Shown one piece after another: positions 1 to 11,816 of a stretch of DNA of 64,000 nt (within the stretch, counting starts at the first letter, position 1; each line of letters opens with the position of its first letter). The position numbers were made by a program, and so were the translations under genes. Location: positions 5,894,501-5,958,500 of the forward strand of contig WPIO01000003.1 in assembly GCA_009760855.2 (NCBI GenBank). The letters run 5' to 3'. The notes below the pieces were generated by a model, which saw nothing but the letters and a program-made list of their open reading frames with translations, did not search any database and had not been told where the DNA came from. The stretch is from Cristatella mucedo. Taxonomy: Eukaryota; Bryozoa; Phylactolaemata; Cristatellidae.

Positions 1-1080
1 CGGCAAGAGGGAGAGTATAAACTGGAAAAGAACAGGACCAAGCACAGAGCCTCGAAGGTACCCCATATTTCAGAGGTTCCTCGGATGATTATTGTCCGTT
101 ACCATATATATAATCCGGAGTGTCCCACTAAGGAAGGACCAGAACCATTGCAATGGAGTGCCATAGATGCCTAGGCGAGATGAGAGGCGCTCAAGAGGAA
201 TTTGATGATCGATAGTATCAAGAGCTTCCGAAAGATTGAGCAAAATAAGCAGAGACACTCTACCTAAGTCTGTATTCCTAAGTAGGTCATTATACACACG
301 AAGCAATGGTGACTTTGTGGAGTGATTAGCTCTAAAACCAGACCGGAACTTACTAGCAAGGTTTGCAGTTTCAATACATGAGTTCAGTTGGTCTGCCAGG
401 ACTCGTTTCAGTGTCTTTGATAGAAACGGTAGAAGGGAAACTGGGAGGAAGTTGCTTTAAGTTCTCTTGGTCTAGTGTTTCTTTCTTAAGGTGCGGCCTG
501 ACTACAGCCTTTTTGAAAGGTTCTGGGATGCAACCTGAGGCTAATGACACATTTATGATGTTAGTTATGCATGGCAGCAGGAAATCAATGCATCGTAGAA
601 GCAGGACAGTGGGAATAGCGTCCGGAGGACTAGTTGTCTTCTTTGATTGGGACATGAACTTTAGAACGATGTCACTAGAGACCTTATAAAACGTAGACAT
701 TGAAGTGCTGCATAGAATTGAGGGACATGATTCCAGGGAGAACACTGCCATCTTAGGGATATACTACCTGATCTTGTCCATCTTGTTAACAAAGAAACTA
801 GAGAAGCGATCAACTAGATCACTACAGGGATAATTAACTAAGGTGCTAACCTGGGAGTGGTTTAAGGAGATGGTTGATCGTCGACGTCAGCAATTTCGGA
901 TTGCCCATTTGTCATTCAGCATTATTTTTTTTTATAGAAGCTAGACTTGGCTTTTGCTAGGATCGATTGGTATGATCTATAGTAGTCCTCGCATGCCTGC
1001 CAAAGAACATGCAGCCCCGATCTTTTGTATGCTTCTTCAAACTTGCGCTTAGTAGACCTAGCTAGTTTAATTTCTACCGA
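1..1080 (-). mobile_element. LINE-A (CR1/L2-like) reverse transcriptase fragment
   Basis: Read on the minus strand this encodes the N-terminal half of a non-LTR reverse transcriptase. Open stretches at 371-751 and 70-306 contain the fingers/palm blocks typical of CR1/L2 elements (PTVLLLRCIDFLLP, ASGCIPEPFKKAVVRP, TIDHQIPLERL). The order along the minus strand is correct but the frame is broken several times, so the copy is dead. The upstream limit near 1080 is where similarity to the longer copy at 46505-48845 stops. The 3' part lies beyond the left edge of the window. Confidence 0.85.
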
Positions 1081-2028
1081 CTGACATCACTCCAATTCCT
1101 AATTTGACGGCATTTTATAAGAAGTCTGGTAAGATACGTTTTGCATGCAGCCTTAAAACTGCTGCATTGAATTTTTTGTATATCTGGACGTTTGCTGGGG
1201 CACTTTATGAGTATGGTCTACAACGACGTGCAATCGCATAGCGCTCCAATGGATCTGCCTTTTATCCGGTATAATTTCCTTGTATGTGCACGATTGAGTG
1301 ATCATTACTATCTGGTGGTCCTAATAACCAGTGGCCGCGAGTCTTATGTCTACTTTTGTATGCTTGCCTAAGCAGAATACATTGCTTTTTATTATTTATT
1401 GCTTTTTATTATTTATTGGATATTTCTTCTCTTGCAGGTTGCTTTAAAGCGTCTTAATTGGGTTCAATTTCTCAATGGGTGCTATTTAAACATAATAATT
1501 TAATTATTACTATTATGGTTTTTAGTTACTTTTGTTTTCTACGCATTTTAAATGCAATACAAATGTTCATTATAGAAAGTATTGTGATGCAAAGACCTCT
1601 TGCTTCCAGCTTCAGCAAAACGAGCATATAGAATATAGTTTATTAGACTTAAGAATATCGTTACATTGCATGAAGTACTGACAATTATCTAGGGAATACA
1701 TTATGTGAATACTGGATTAAGGCTGGGAGAAGATGAATATATTAATTAGTCAGAGCATGCAGTTCATTGACTATTTACGATTGCCTAAGTCGATGGACTC
1801 AATGATTCCGCATATTTGGCAGGCGATTGTAGCTTCCATTCAAACTTTCTTGGCGTAATTTCAGCTGGTAGTAAAAGCAAAAATTGGCCATGCTGTTCCT
1901 CAGTAGGTGAAGCTATTGGGTACAGTAAATCATGGCTTGTAGCTTTTTCACACTTCCGTCTTTATTGACCTTAAGCCAACAAATTTTTTCAGCGATAAAG
2001 TGTGCTCAGATTCTACGTTAGATCGGGG
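1081..2028. other. No gene recognised
   Basis: AT-rich spacer between the LINE-A fragment and the first CTHRC1-like exon. I see no long reading frame, exon or clear repeat. Confidence 0.5.
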
Positions 2029-2210
2029 TCACGGGCAGGAGAATGGGTTTACACAAGTAATTCTGGAGTCGGGTTGCACCTCGTCAACAACGATGTGCAG
2101 AGTAGAACCCCATCCCGTTAAGCAATCAGCGACGCCGTAACCGGAACACGTTCCAACGTTGTAGCCGATGGAGTAGGAGCCAGAGGTTAGGCCGTAGCAG
2201 ACACCGTCGA
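2029..2210 (-). CDS. CTHRC1-like protein, terminal exon (C half of globular domain), copy 1
   Basis: Terminal exon of a secreted protein related to vertebrate CTHRC1, an extracellular glycoprotein with a C1q-like trimeric C-terminal domain. The exon follows a good acceptor (pyrimidine-rich, ending ctcttttcag) at 2211 and supplies two bases plus 59 codons and a TGA stop. It reads DGVCYGLTSGSYSIGYNVGT, with Cys at residues 4 and 21 and a TGW at 31-33. Human CTHRC1 has VEGLCEGIGAG, a VGTC and a STGW at the same spacing, followed by an IIIEEL strand that here is HIVVDEV. The tail runs about 15 residues beyond the human end and adds two Cys. Phase 1 fits the donor of the N exon at 2691. I infer an intact, possibly functional copy; transcription is untested. 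Confidence 0.8.
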
Positions 2211-2690
2211 CTGAAAAGAGTTGAATAATTCCTTGTTTAAGGCAGCCGTTGCTTAAGCACTGCTCTCAAGTTTTTTGCCACCAACGCAAACAAAAATGAA
2301 TTAATTTTTTAATGAAAATATTCTGACAATAAATTTAAGTGGAAAACTTTTCAATGGTCTGTCATTTGACCGCAGACAGGTGTGGACTACCCTGTACTTG
2401 CTTTTTTGAGCTTTCAAGCGAGCAACCATGGGAACCGATAGATTGAAAGGGCTTGAACCTCATTTCTCTTCCCAAACGTGACAAGGGAGAAAAATATAAA
2501 TCATCTGAAAAGCTACAGAGATGTCTGAAATGCAGATTTAGAAAGCAGTGTGCTGATTAACCCATATACCATAACCAAGTGCAGCGATGAGTCGGATAGA
2601 TGCCAAAATCGTGAGCCACCAAGATGCCATGCGACAGCAGCAGTAGAAGCGGCAGTCAAAGCAAGATTTTCTACTAGCACTATGACTTAC
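2211..2690 (-). other. Intron between CTHRC1-like N and C exons, copy 1
   Basis: About 480 bp with a GTAAGT donor at 2690-2685 and a pyrimidine-rich AG acceptor at 2211. AT-rich, no repeat recognised. This is the only short intron of the array. Confidence 0.65.
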
Positions 2691-2883
2691 TGACTCCAGG
2701 ATTTACATAGTCAACAATAATCTCTGTATAATAAATGCCTTCTATAGCGCCTGGGTTGGTGCACTCGATTCCGTTAATTGTGAAGTACCAGCGGCAGCAT
2801 GCAGTGTTTCCGTAGACTCGAACAGTTCCGACCGTTCGTAGATGTAGCCCGCTGGTGTCAGACAGCTTGCTGTATGTAACAAC
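2691..2883 (-). CDS. CTHRC1-like protein, N half of globular domain, copy 1
   Basis: Internal exon starting after ...tttttactgcag in phase 0 and ending GTC A|GTAAGT in phase 1: 64 codons plus one base. It reads VVTYSKLSDTSGLHLRTVGT and then ACCRWYFTINGIEC, which aligns without gaps to the CTHRC1 segment TFTKMRSNSALRVLF...ACCQRWYFTFNGAEC, followed by the P-x-x-IE-x-x-YY strand (AIEGIYY). The paired Cys-Cys, RWYFT, NG and EC residues are all kept. Splicing to 2210 restores an Ile codon and continues into the C half. An alternative acceptor at 2870 would shorten the exon in the wrong phase, so I chose 2883. The exon upstream of this one was not identified with certainty. Confidence 0.82.
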
Positions 2884-3294
2884 CTGCAGTAAAAATTCGA
2901 ACTTAAATATTTCTCTTTTTCAATATTTCTCTTTTTTATTTTTCTTCGTAAGTAGGTTGACCGGTAACTGTTACTCAAGATACGGCTTTTCACTTATTAA
3001 GACTACTTAGGAGCTAGTCCGAATTACCTTGATTTTTATTCCTAATCGTCTTGCCATATTTACAGCATGAAATTCTTTGGTTCAACTATGCATATTAAAA
3101 AGAAGTAACCACGCTGTCCACTGAATAATTCCAAAGATTCTGAATTTAGAGATTCGCAGTTTCACTGTAATATTCAGTCTTCTCGAGTCTGAGCGTGAAA
3201 AAGAAAGGATTTGTGAGAAAATAAAACTAAATTTGTCAAGCGGCGTATAGATAGACCGAGGAATTCAGAGCAATAAGGACAGAGTCAACAGAGA

Positions 3295-3357
<63 letters not shown>

Positions 3358-4581
3358 GGAGTGAGAGGGAGATAGAGAAAAATAGGTAAACGATTAAGTT
3401 AAGACTATAGCTAAAACAGATGGTCATTGAATTATGTCCACAGGCATTGCTCGCTGGGATTATTTATAAACACGTTATTTTACTCAATGGAAAGCCGATA
3501 TAGTGCTCATGCCAGGTGCTTCGTTTGGCGCAGGTCTCAATATCCTTGAAGATGACACTAAGCAAGGAAAAGGCGTATGACTAGCAATCTGCGCATCCTA
3601 CTGAACTTCTGAGGCCATCTTTCGTCGAGAGTCAACATTGGTGACTGTTGTCGGAGTAGGAATGCAGGCCGACAAGAAAACGCCTTCCTAAAAAAGACTG
3701 CCATAAAAGGCTGGCATAAGCTAAACATGCCGTTGCGTTTGGTCGTTAGGTTTTGTAAGTTTTACTGCACTTGTATTCCCCTTGCCCCTTTATATATAGT
3801 TTTAAGATTTTTCTAGTATGTACCTGGATGTGGAGACAACCAGTGGAGAACGAATACTATAATTCAGCGAGAGTGCTTTTAATGGCAAGCTATCGCGATC
3901 TAGAATTCACAAATGCGCTTATGCATAATTACTAACTTATTGCACAAGCCCTTAGCAATAATCCATTAAGTAGCCTGACCCACAGTTTTAGTGTCAGACT
4001 TTAAAAGATGCTTAATTAAGCAATATTAAGCTAGATAAACAAGTGCATCCGAAGGTTTTCAAGTGAAGTTCACCAGTGACTGGTCAGTATTGTAAATGTG
4101 GGTTTTGAATGCGTAGCATCATCCAGAAATGCTTTTGAGAGAGAATAGAAGGGAGCCAAGCCAACAGAGAAATGTGTCACACATGTGTCAGTCTAGTGCT
4201 GCAGACTTAGTGTGCTTGGTTTGGATATTCGACCTATATTCCGAGCGCATCCTCAGAATTGTTTATGTGTGGAGTGAGTCTAACGGTGGTGAGAACTTCG
4301 TAAATTATCCGAAATATTTTATTCCTATAATTATTGTATTTTATAATTATTATTTTTTAAATTTTAAAATATATTATTATGTTAAAAAATTACGCTGTTA
4401 GACGATGCACCATGCAGAGAGTAGTTAATTGATTGCCAAAGATGACCGTATGCTTACAAAGTTGTGCGACATCGACGACTATTTCTAGCTCCTACGTGTG
4501 AGCCGCTTCTGAAAGGCCGTTGATCGAGAGTCTCTATCAGGGTTCGGACACTGCGTAGACAGCCAGGATACATAATATAAA
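2884..4581. other. No gene recognised
   Basis: Upstream intron or spacer of the first CTHRC1-like copy. Contains the GA microsatellite and a very AT-rich stretch around 4310-4390; no exon that I can support. Confidence 0.45.
3299..3350. repeat. (GA)n microsatellite
   Basis: Uninterrupted GA dinucleotide run of about 26 units. Reading frames across it on the minus strand (SLSLSL...) are artefacts. Confidence 0.97.
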
Positions 4582-4725
4582 AATACAATTAATATCTATT
4601 GCGCCCTAAGAGAACTTAAGTCTCTATTCAGGTGCTTCATGTATGCCACGTGTCTATTGGTCATCAAATACATTCACGATGACCTTGGCTAGAGGCGAGC
4701 ACCTTTACCACGCAGCCAAACCAGC
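4582..4725 (-). mobile_element. tRNA-headed SINE with LINE-A-like 3' tail
   Basis: On the minus strand a tRNA-like head starts near 4722 with TGGCTGCGTGGTAAAGG, close to a pol III A box, followed by an anticodon-arm-like CTCGCCTCTAGCCAAGG. The B box is degenerate. About 70 bp further on, 4582-4645 matches the LINE-A 3' end (GAGACTTAAGTTCTC then GGGCGC). A tRNA head with a tail shared with a local LINE is the usual SINE design. The copy is old. Confidence 0.5.
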
Positions 4726-5454
4726 CCTATCTAGGCTTTCCAACGGTAGCTTCACGAATCTACCCGGCTTAAGAATTTAGGGCACCACTGCAGGCTTTCA
4801 AACCAAGGCGTACAAGATTTTTGGCGGCGGACGTTTGATGCTCGGAGCCTCAGACTGTAGGCAAGATATTAGCCTAATTTTAAAGAGGAATTTGCGGTCT
4901 TTTGGTAAGGTACAGCTCCGAGGCAGTGCCCACCCAGTCTCTCTTAAGGCTGGCACATAGGGCTTATGGGGTAGCACTCCACAGTGGAGGCAGAGCTCTT
5001 CTCTGAGCTACCCAACATGAGTCGTTCACGTTGCAAGAGACACACGAAGTTGCTATATAGTCCTTCCGCTGGATGCGGAATTTCTAAATATTTACGGTTG
5101 AAATAAGCTCGCTAACTTAGCGAGCAGGCGTAACCTGCTGAATGATAACCATTGCGAGTCTCATAGGAATCCGAGCATTCCGTCTGCACTCCTAGTTACA
5201 CTTGCCTGAAATCGTAGTGCGGTCTGGTGATTTGTACCCTTTAAATGAGAGGCTACATTTTCTAATCAAATAAATATCCAAAAAGCGGCTTAGCACTGAT
5301 AGCTGATATTTTTAAATAGGGCTTATTGGCAAAGCTTTGGGCGTGACCACCAGCAGGAATATTATTTTCTGTCTCCTTGTTGTAAGCCAATCAAGTACTT
5401 ATATAATATCTGTAATATATTTGCCATATAAATACTCAGTAGTTGAAGTAAAGT
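4726..5454. other. No gene recognised
   Basis: Mixed-composition spacer, slightly GC-richer around 4730-5050; no coding or repeat signature I can name. Confidence 0.4.
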
Positions 5455-6492
5455 ACAATAATAATAGTAATACATTTGTATAGCGCCCTCAGAGAACTTA
5501 ATCAATTTCTAGGCACTTTAAATTTGTTTTAAAGGAATCATGATCGAATGATTAATGGTAGCGTGCTGAATGAAACTGAGCATAACATGGTTTGAAGTGA
5601 CATGCATAGGGTCAGCCTGCAAATATGGTTAGTGGCAGCATGCACAGTATCAGCACGCATAAATACATACATAAAAAATTGCATTGAAAGATTAAATGCT
5701 GTGATAAATAAATGCGTTTTGGCTTCTTTTGAATGTCACTAAGTCTGGGAATATTGTAATGCCAGTCGGAAGTGAGCTCCAGGCTTTGGGAGTATACAAA
5801 CTAAATGCACGGTCTCAAAAAGATTTGTGATTCGTGTGAGGTTCAGGTAAACGATTCAGAAAAACTGGTGGTACAATGCTTAGCTTGATTGAGGGGAGAG
5901 TAGATCTGATAGGCAAGAGTCAAAGAATCAAGGGGCCTATAAGTGAGTGACAGTACCTTGAAGTCGATGCACTGCTTGACTAGGAGCTAATGCAGGTCGG
6001 CGAGAAGATATGTGATGTGGCAACTCCGATGCTAAAGACAGACAAGGCAGGCTGCAGAGTTTTGCACTAACAGTAGGCACCTGATTGCATAGGCCGGTAG
6101 ACCAAAAAGCAATGCGTTACGGAAGTTGAGACGGGATGTAACAAATGCACGGACAAATTAGATGCAGAATCAGTATAAACAACCCCGAGTTTTAGCAGCG
6201 TTATGTAGCTGAATGAAGGCAGACTTGACAGAAGTTCTGAAGTGGTCGTCTAATGAAAGTTCACTTGAAACAGGACACCTAGCTTTCACGCAGATTCAAC
6301 CGGAGATATGCTGGCAGAGCCAATTTTGAGCGTTAGGTTTTCCAATTTCTGAATCACACTTAGTTTGCCCAGAACTAGTAAGTTGGTTTAATCATCATCC
6401 AATTAAGGAAAACTTGCTGCTATCCACTGGCGCAGGCGATCAATACATGCAGCGAGAGAGTTGAGAAAATTTGAGGTGTTGGAGGGTTGAGA
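5455..6492 (-). mobile_element. LINE-A copy, 5'-truncated, diverged
   Basis: Minus-strand LINE-A fragment. Its 3' end near 5455-5520 carries the inverted forms of the diagnostic GCGCC...GAGAACTT stem-loop and an AT-rich ATT-type tail. The body follows the C-terminal reverse-transcriptase region and the 3' UTR of the fresher copies at 7613-8645 and 40288-41000, but with many stops and indels. Confidence 0.8.
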
Positions 6493-7444
6493 TAATTTGT
6501 TAAATAATAATTAAATTATTTAGATAAATAATGTTTGAATGCTGTGCAATTGCAGTCTTCTCTGGTGTAATGGTAGCGATTAGATAGGTAAGTTCCACAG
6601 TGAGAAAGATTGCAGTCTCACTACGGCAAAAGAACACAGCTGTCTTTACGACCTTCGAGATGGTAGCCAGAGAATTTTGAGGGAGCTAAACTTTTCGTTG
6701 ATCGATAGTGGCCAGACGCTAAAGTGTATGAAATAAAATGGCTGATTTCGACCTCATTCCGAGCTAAGCAAGCAGAGAATAGTCACATTGCCTCAATTTA
6801 ACTTTTTGGTAACTTTCTCGTAACAACTCTGTAGAAGATTATAAAGACGTTCAGCTCATTTCAGTGCATGATATAAGATGAAAATGGCATATTCTGCCAT
6901 CCTACCTGGCCTTAGGAGAGCAAAAAACTTTTATGACATCACTCAGCTGCTATTTCCGGTCACGCCTAAAGAGATCAAGATATAGCAGCATCTTCCAAAA
7001 CGCATTAATTAAAACAAGCCCGTGCAAAGTTCCCGTAACTATTCACCAGAGACCGCTCTTAATAAGCAATGTGAATTTGGTATATTTGAGTATTTATTAA
7101 GTCTTTTGATACCACAATAATGAACAAACAACATTAGTGGCTCATGATCGAGTCAAAGTATGTGTGAGAGGTATTTCGTATAGATAACGTTGGTATCTAA
7201 AGATTAAAAAAAAATAAAAAAGTTGACAGTGCTCAAGAAATTTCTAAAAGAATTCCTTAACGTGCTCTTTTCCCGAGATTTTTTATGTCATGCCAGGCAA
7301 ATGAACTACTTTGTTCAAATCTCGCAAGCAAGTTTTAATCGAGATTTTGAGATAATCATTCACAAGAGACCGCTCTGATTTGGGTTTAAAATGATCGCGC
7401 GAATAATGATGATCAGGCTAGGGCCTCTTTGCTGATTCTCCGGG
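6493..7444. other. No gene recognised
   Basis: AT-rich spacer. No reading frame with recognisable domains on either strand. Confidence 0.45.
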
Positions 7445-7612
7445 ATCCATCGACATTTCTTGAAACTATTGACCGTCAGATCCACAGGCACAGGCCTTAA
7501 CTGGATTAGGTCCCACCTAAGTGAGAGACATCCTAGCGTAGATGCGAACTTCCATCCTTCATTTAGCAAGCCATTAAAGTATTGGGTTCCGTCTTACGCC
7601 CCTTCTTTTCCT
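7445..7612 (+). mobile_element. Old LINE-A copy, left half, interrupted by a nested LINE
   Basis: Plus-strand reading gives TGLNWIRSHLSERHPSVDAN followed by PLKYWVPS, a decayed version of the LINE-A segment LQWFxSYLSGRxQSVDVN...PLKYGVPQGS. An upstream TIDRQI in another frame matches TIDHQI. The fragment stops just where the minus-strand LINE-A begins and resumes at 8650, so it was split by that insertion. Confidence 0.7.
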
Positions 7613-8645
7613 TATAATCATAATAATAATAATAATATTGCACTTGATAAAGCACCCTCAGAGAACTTAATCTCTTTCTAGGCGCTTTACATTTGCTGCA
7701 AAGTGATACGCAATAGAATAGTAAGTAAAATCATGCTTGAAAAACAAACAAAATGAATAATATGGTTAGGGGTTACATGCACTGGGTCAGCATGCAAATG
7801 TGGTTAGTGGCAGCATGAACAGTGTCAGCACGCATAAGCACATCGAGGACGAATCACAAGGACCCACTAAATGCTGTCCTAAATAGGTATGTTTTTAAGT
7901 TTCTTTTAAATGTGGTCAGGTCAGGGGATGTTCTGATGCAGGTCGGGAGGAAGTTCCAGGCTGTGGGAGCATACGAGCTAAATGCACGGTCTCCAAAGGA
8001 TTTAAGGTTTGTACGAGGTATTTCTAGACTGTTGGATTCCGAAAAGCGAGTGGTACGATGCTTTGCCTGATGGGGTAGTATATCTGAAAGATAGGCTGGA
8101 GCCATAGAATGAAGAGACCTAAAAGTGAGCGACAAAAACTTGAAGTCAATCCGTTGCTTGACTGGTAACCAGTGCAGGTCGGCGAGAAGTGGAGTAATGT
8201 GGCAACTGCGACGCTCACGACAGACAAGCCTAGCTGCAGAGTTTTGCACCAGCTGCAATCGCCTGATCGCACATGCTGGTAGGCCAGTAAGCAGTGAGTT
8301 GCAGAAGTCGAGACGAGATGTCACGAATGCATGGGCCAACTTGGACGTGGTATCCTTATCTAAACAAGCCCTAATTTTAGCAATGTTATGAAGCTGAAAA
8401 TAGGCTGATTTGACTGTGGAGCTGATGTGGTCGTCTAACGAGAGGTCGCTTTGGAATATGACACCTAGATTTCGAGCTGATGCAACTGGAGATATGCTGG
8501 CAGAGCCAATTTTGAAAGTCAGCCTTTCCAATTTCTGAATAACACTAGGTTTGCCCATAACTAGTAAGTTAGTTTTATCATCGTTTAGTTTTAGAAAATT
8601 TGCTGCCATCCATGATCGGATGTCATCAATGCATGCAGCAAGTGA
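7613..8645 (-). mobile_element. LINE-A copy, 5'-truncated, well preserved
   Basis: One of the best-preserved LINE-A copies. The (ATT)n tail at 7618-7640 and the stem-loop 3' end precede a 3' UTR and then the C-terminal part of the reverse transcriptase in one open frame (7854-8609). Truncation falls after the catalytic FYADD region, so the copy cannot be autonomous. It lies inside an older plus-strand LINE-A. Confidence 0.92.
7854..8609 (-). pseudogene. LINE-A reverse transcriptase, C-terminal part
   Basis: A 251-residue open frame encoding the thumb and C-terminal region of a CR1/L2-type reverse transcriptase. It begins MAANFLKLNDDKTNLLVMGK (the post-YADD N-x-x-KT-x-L block) and continues through [57 protein letters not shown] and ends [20 protein letters not shown]...FRTAFSG. 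There is no internal stop or frameshift, which suggests recent insertion. The palm with the PQGSVLGP and FYADD motifs and the endonuclease are missing, so it is a truncated, inactive remnant and not a host gene. The start at 8609 is only where the open frame begins. Confidence 0.9.
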
Positions 8646-8649
8646 GAAT

Positions 8650-8740
8650 ATATATCATCTAACTCCGGCCGATATCATCACCAAACACGATGTTATGTAT
8701 AATTATGATGTCGATGACATCCAGCTTTACATATTTTTTG
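8650..8740 (+). mobile_element. Old LINE-A copy, right half of interrupted element
   Basis: Plus-strand translation reads ADIITKHDVMYNYDVDDIQL, corresponding to the LINE-A block ADVIAKHNLGFHFYADDTQL. It continues exactly where the fragment ending at 7612 left off, on the other side of the minus-strand insertion. Confidence 0.65.
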
Positions 8741-9651
8741 AATATTCAATGCATTTCTTGCTACTCATTCGACTCATTTTATTTCCTCGCTGCCCGCATC
8801 GATGAAAAATTAATTTGAGTAGCTACCAACGTCGTGAAGCTCAACGGTAATGAAACAAATCTAATAGTTAGGTAAAATATAGAGGTCACCTCAATCTTAA
8901 AAAGTCAAACCAAAAGACGGACAAATATGATTCTTTCTGGCTGGCTGCTTTAGCTCCAACAACGGGCGACGAATTATGCCTGCAGCTGTTGACTTTAAAT
9001 GGCGGTTTGATAGCTTCCATATGCTTGAAACGAGCCAATCAGAACAATCGGTAAGACTGACAGATCGAGGGAAAATGCAGGCTGTTCAATCAAGCATGCA
9101 ACTTTTAAAGAAACGTTATTTTAAGAATAAAAAATGAGGAGGTGGCCTCTAATTGCAGCGTCATTATGCTTTAATACATATTTCAGGAATTTAAACAAGG
9201 TTTGAAGTATATCTTAAATGTATTAAATTTGGAATTTCATTTTCGCGTGATTTGTTTTTGGTTAAGAGCTAGAAAATATGCTTATATATATGTATAATAT
9301 ATTATACAGGTATATGGGTTTTAAACTTTTTAGCACCAGAACCGCAGCAAGAGTTTTTAAAAAGGCCTCTTTACGATAGTTTGAGGACTAATAATAAGGG
9401 CTGTCGCATGATTAGTTACTAATGCAAAGAGACTGCAGGCAATCGTTACCACCCGAGGCAAAATGAGAGATTCACTCGAGTAAATCCTTTGCAATCGATG
9501 CAGCAGTAGTGCTAAGTCTTAAGCAGAGAGGTTGGTTAAAGAAAACCCTCCTTTGTCTCACATGGAGCACACTGGTTTGTGTGGACAGCTGAGGCGCAAG
9601 CCGATTGCTTTAGCGTTAGCAGACGCAGGCCATCACTCGGTTTAGACTCAC
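8741..9651. other. No gene recognised
   Basis: AT-rich, no exon or repeat identified with confidence. A plus-strand open run around 8930-9130 lacks recognisable features. Confidence 0.4.
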
Positions 9652-9752
9652 CAGCAGATTTCCGTTGTCCGTACCGCTATTCAATAGATACCACCACGAG
9701 TGTTGGACATTAAAAAATGGAAGTTTGAACACACTTCCATCAGAAGTCGTCA
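9652..9752 (-). CDS. Candidate internal exon, secreted-protein family (unassigned)
   Basis: A 101-base open segment between a plausible acceptor (cattttttcttatcaag) and a strong GTGAGT donor. In phase 1 it reads VTTSDGSVFKLPFFNVQHSW and ends WWYLLNSGTDNGNLL in phase 0. It contains no Cys but looks protein-like. Its last part (W-x-x-L-L-N-S-G-T-D) weakly resembles NWKAAYSTDS in the segment at 38830-38915. A phase 1 start would fit directly behind a first exon like that at 43332-43566. I do not recognise the domain. It may be an upstream exon of the CTHRC1-like copy ending at 2029. Confidence 0.4.
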
Positions 9753-11816
9753 CTTGATAAGAAAAAATGGAATAGTTGCTTGGTGTTATAACCTAAATCG
9801 CGGCTTCAACAAGTGCACGCCGCTGCATTTGGCGAGACATGATGGTACTGCACCGGATTGTACGAGGATAGGATTCCTTCGGCACGTAGGATTTTGCTAG
9901 CATGCCACCCAATTTGTGAGTTTTATCGGTGCAAAGCACCTATAAGAGAAACAGGTAATTTAACAATAGGCGTATACACAACAGAATTCGCGGTGGATAA
10001 ACTTAGTTCCTCTGCGATCGTCGATTGTCGCCTCAGCGTAAGCGAGAGGTAGCTGCGTGCAGACTACTTCTTTAGCTAAGAATGACAGCAAGATTATTTT
10101 CATAAATAATTTAAAAAATCAGCGAAAGAAGAAAGGCTCATTAGTTATAATTGTTAAAGTAAAAGTAACTTATTTGGAAAATGGTTATGTCCCAACGCAT
10201 CTCGTATTAATGTTCAAGGGGCTGGTTGGGAGTCGGATACATTTGGCTGTGGATGTCCATGATCACGGAAAATAAAGCTCGAGGACGTTTGATGATGTAT
10301 ACAGCAAAAAATATCCAACCGAAACCGCAAATTTTTCTTGAGTAATGTAAAACAGTAGAGCTTAACTCTATTAGAAATTTCGCTATGACATGCGAAGTAT
10401 TAGCCAAGTTATGGATTTTAAAAGGCACATACCTACACTGGAAATGAAGCTGTATACAAGTCACAAGAATGTACCTCAGCAGGTTTTACCCATGTATCTC
10501 GATCTACCAAGGTCAAACTAGTTTGGGGTAAGTGTCGCATATGATGCAGAAATAAGCAAATTTGTTTTTTTTTAGATATTTTACTCCCGGTTTACATCCG
10601 GGTTAGGCGTGGTTTGTAGAATTATTCTTTCTTGTATGCGGAAGTAGTCACAGCTTATGATCCCATTTCTGACATTCTTTTCTTTTGAAATTGCCATAAA
10701 ACAAATGATTGCCGGGCATGGCGGGCATTACCACTATTTTCCTTTATGCCTCTTCGCTCTTCTACTTTTTTAGTTAGCCACCTTGCCCGAACTGAAAAAC
10801 TTGTCTTTATCTAAGACTTGAGTTAAGAGTTTCCTTGAGCTGTGTCCTGTAATGTTGTGATCATTGCAGTGCCTCAAGATCTGTCTATTTAAAGGGTCGC
10901 AGTGATTATTTAGCGGGGTATCTGGGTCATTAGCTGTCTTGGGAAAAGTGGACAATTGGCCCTTTCAATATCGTTAGGTATACACAGCTAATCGTCGGAA
11001 TTGTCAAGTTTTCTGAAGGTAGCTAATGACCCAGCTACCATAGTAAATAATTACCGTGACCCCTTTAAAAGACGATATATTGTCTCGGTTTGCTCATAAC
11101 TATTCATTTTGGGTGTATTTACAGGGTCTAGGATTTTTCATTGTTATTTCAGAAGTTTGTGTATTTCAAAGATTGATTTTTTCATCTCTTGTTGTTAAAA
11201 GTGGCTTGTATTTCCCAGTTCCGAATTTAAAGGCTACATATTTCCTCGACTCCTTTGCTGAAAAGTCCAGAGGCTGAACAGCCAATAGTTATTAAAGAAC
11301 ACATTTAGGATTTGATACATCTATGGCATATCCATTGTGACAGGTAGATCGACCTGAGTCATTAGGAAAAATAGGCTTTGCCTTATGATGTTAGGTTAGC
11401 GGTATATTCGCGGCAAAAAGTGCATGTAGACTTATTGCATAAGCGAAGGGGCATTTACTTTTGAATTTCAGGCTCTTAACTTTTGGTATTGCTATAAAAG
11501 AACCCAATCCGTGTGAGGAATGGAAATGCTACCATCAAGTATAATTTTTTAAAAGCACATGCTGATTAATACTATGAGAAGGCATGAAAATAGCGTACTA
11601 AAAATGACTTCCACATAATTCCAGTAATTAATTGGCACCTATTCACGCTTGCTCCAGCTGATGCGAGCAGACATGTCCAGGTATTTCAGAATTACGCCAT
11701 ACTCTTTTTTCTTAGACATAATAATTTGGGGATTAGAAGGCCTGCAATTATCCTGAAGAATTAGAATGTCATTAAATTCAGAACTTCCGTACAAAAACAT
11801 GAAGAAAAATGTTGCC
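9753..11816. other. No gene recognised
   Basis: Two kilobases of AT-rich DNA with only short open frames (for example 10207-10464 minus and 11056-11277 plus) that lack recognisable domains. Confidence 0.4.

Noticed and set aside
363-689. 108-codon plus-strand frame
   Set aside because: Antisense shadow of the LINE-A reverse transcriptase.
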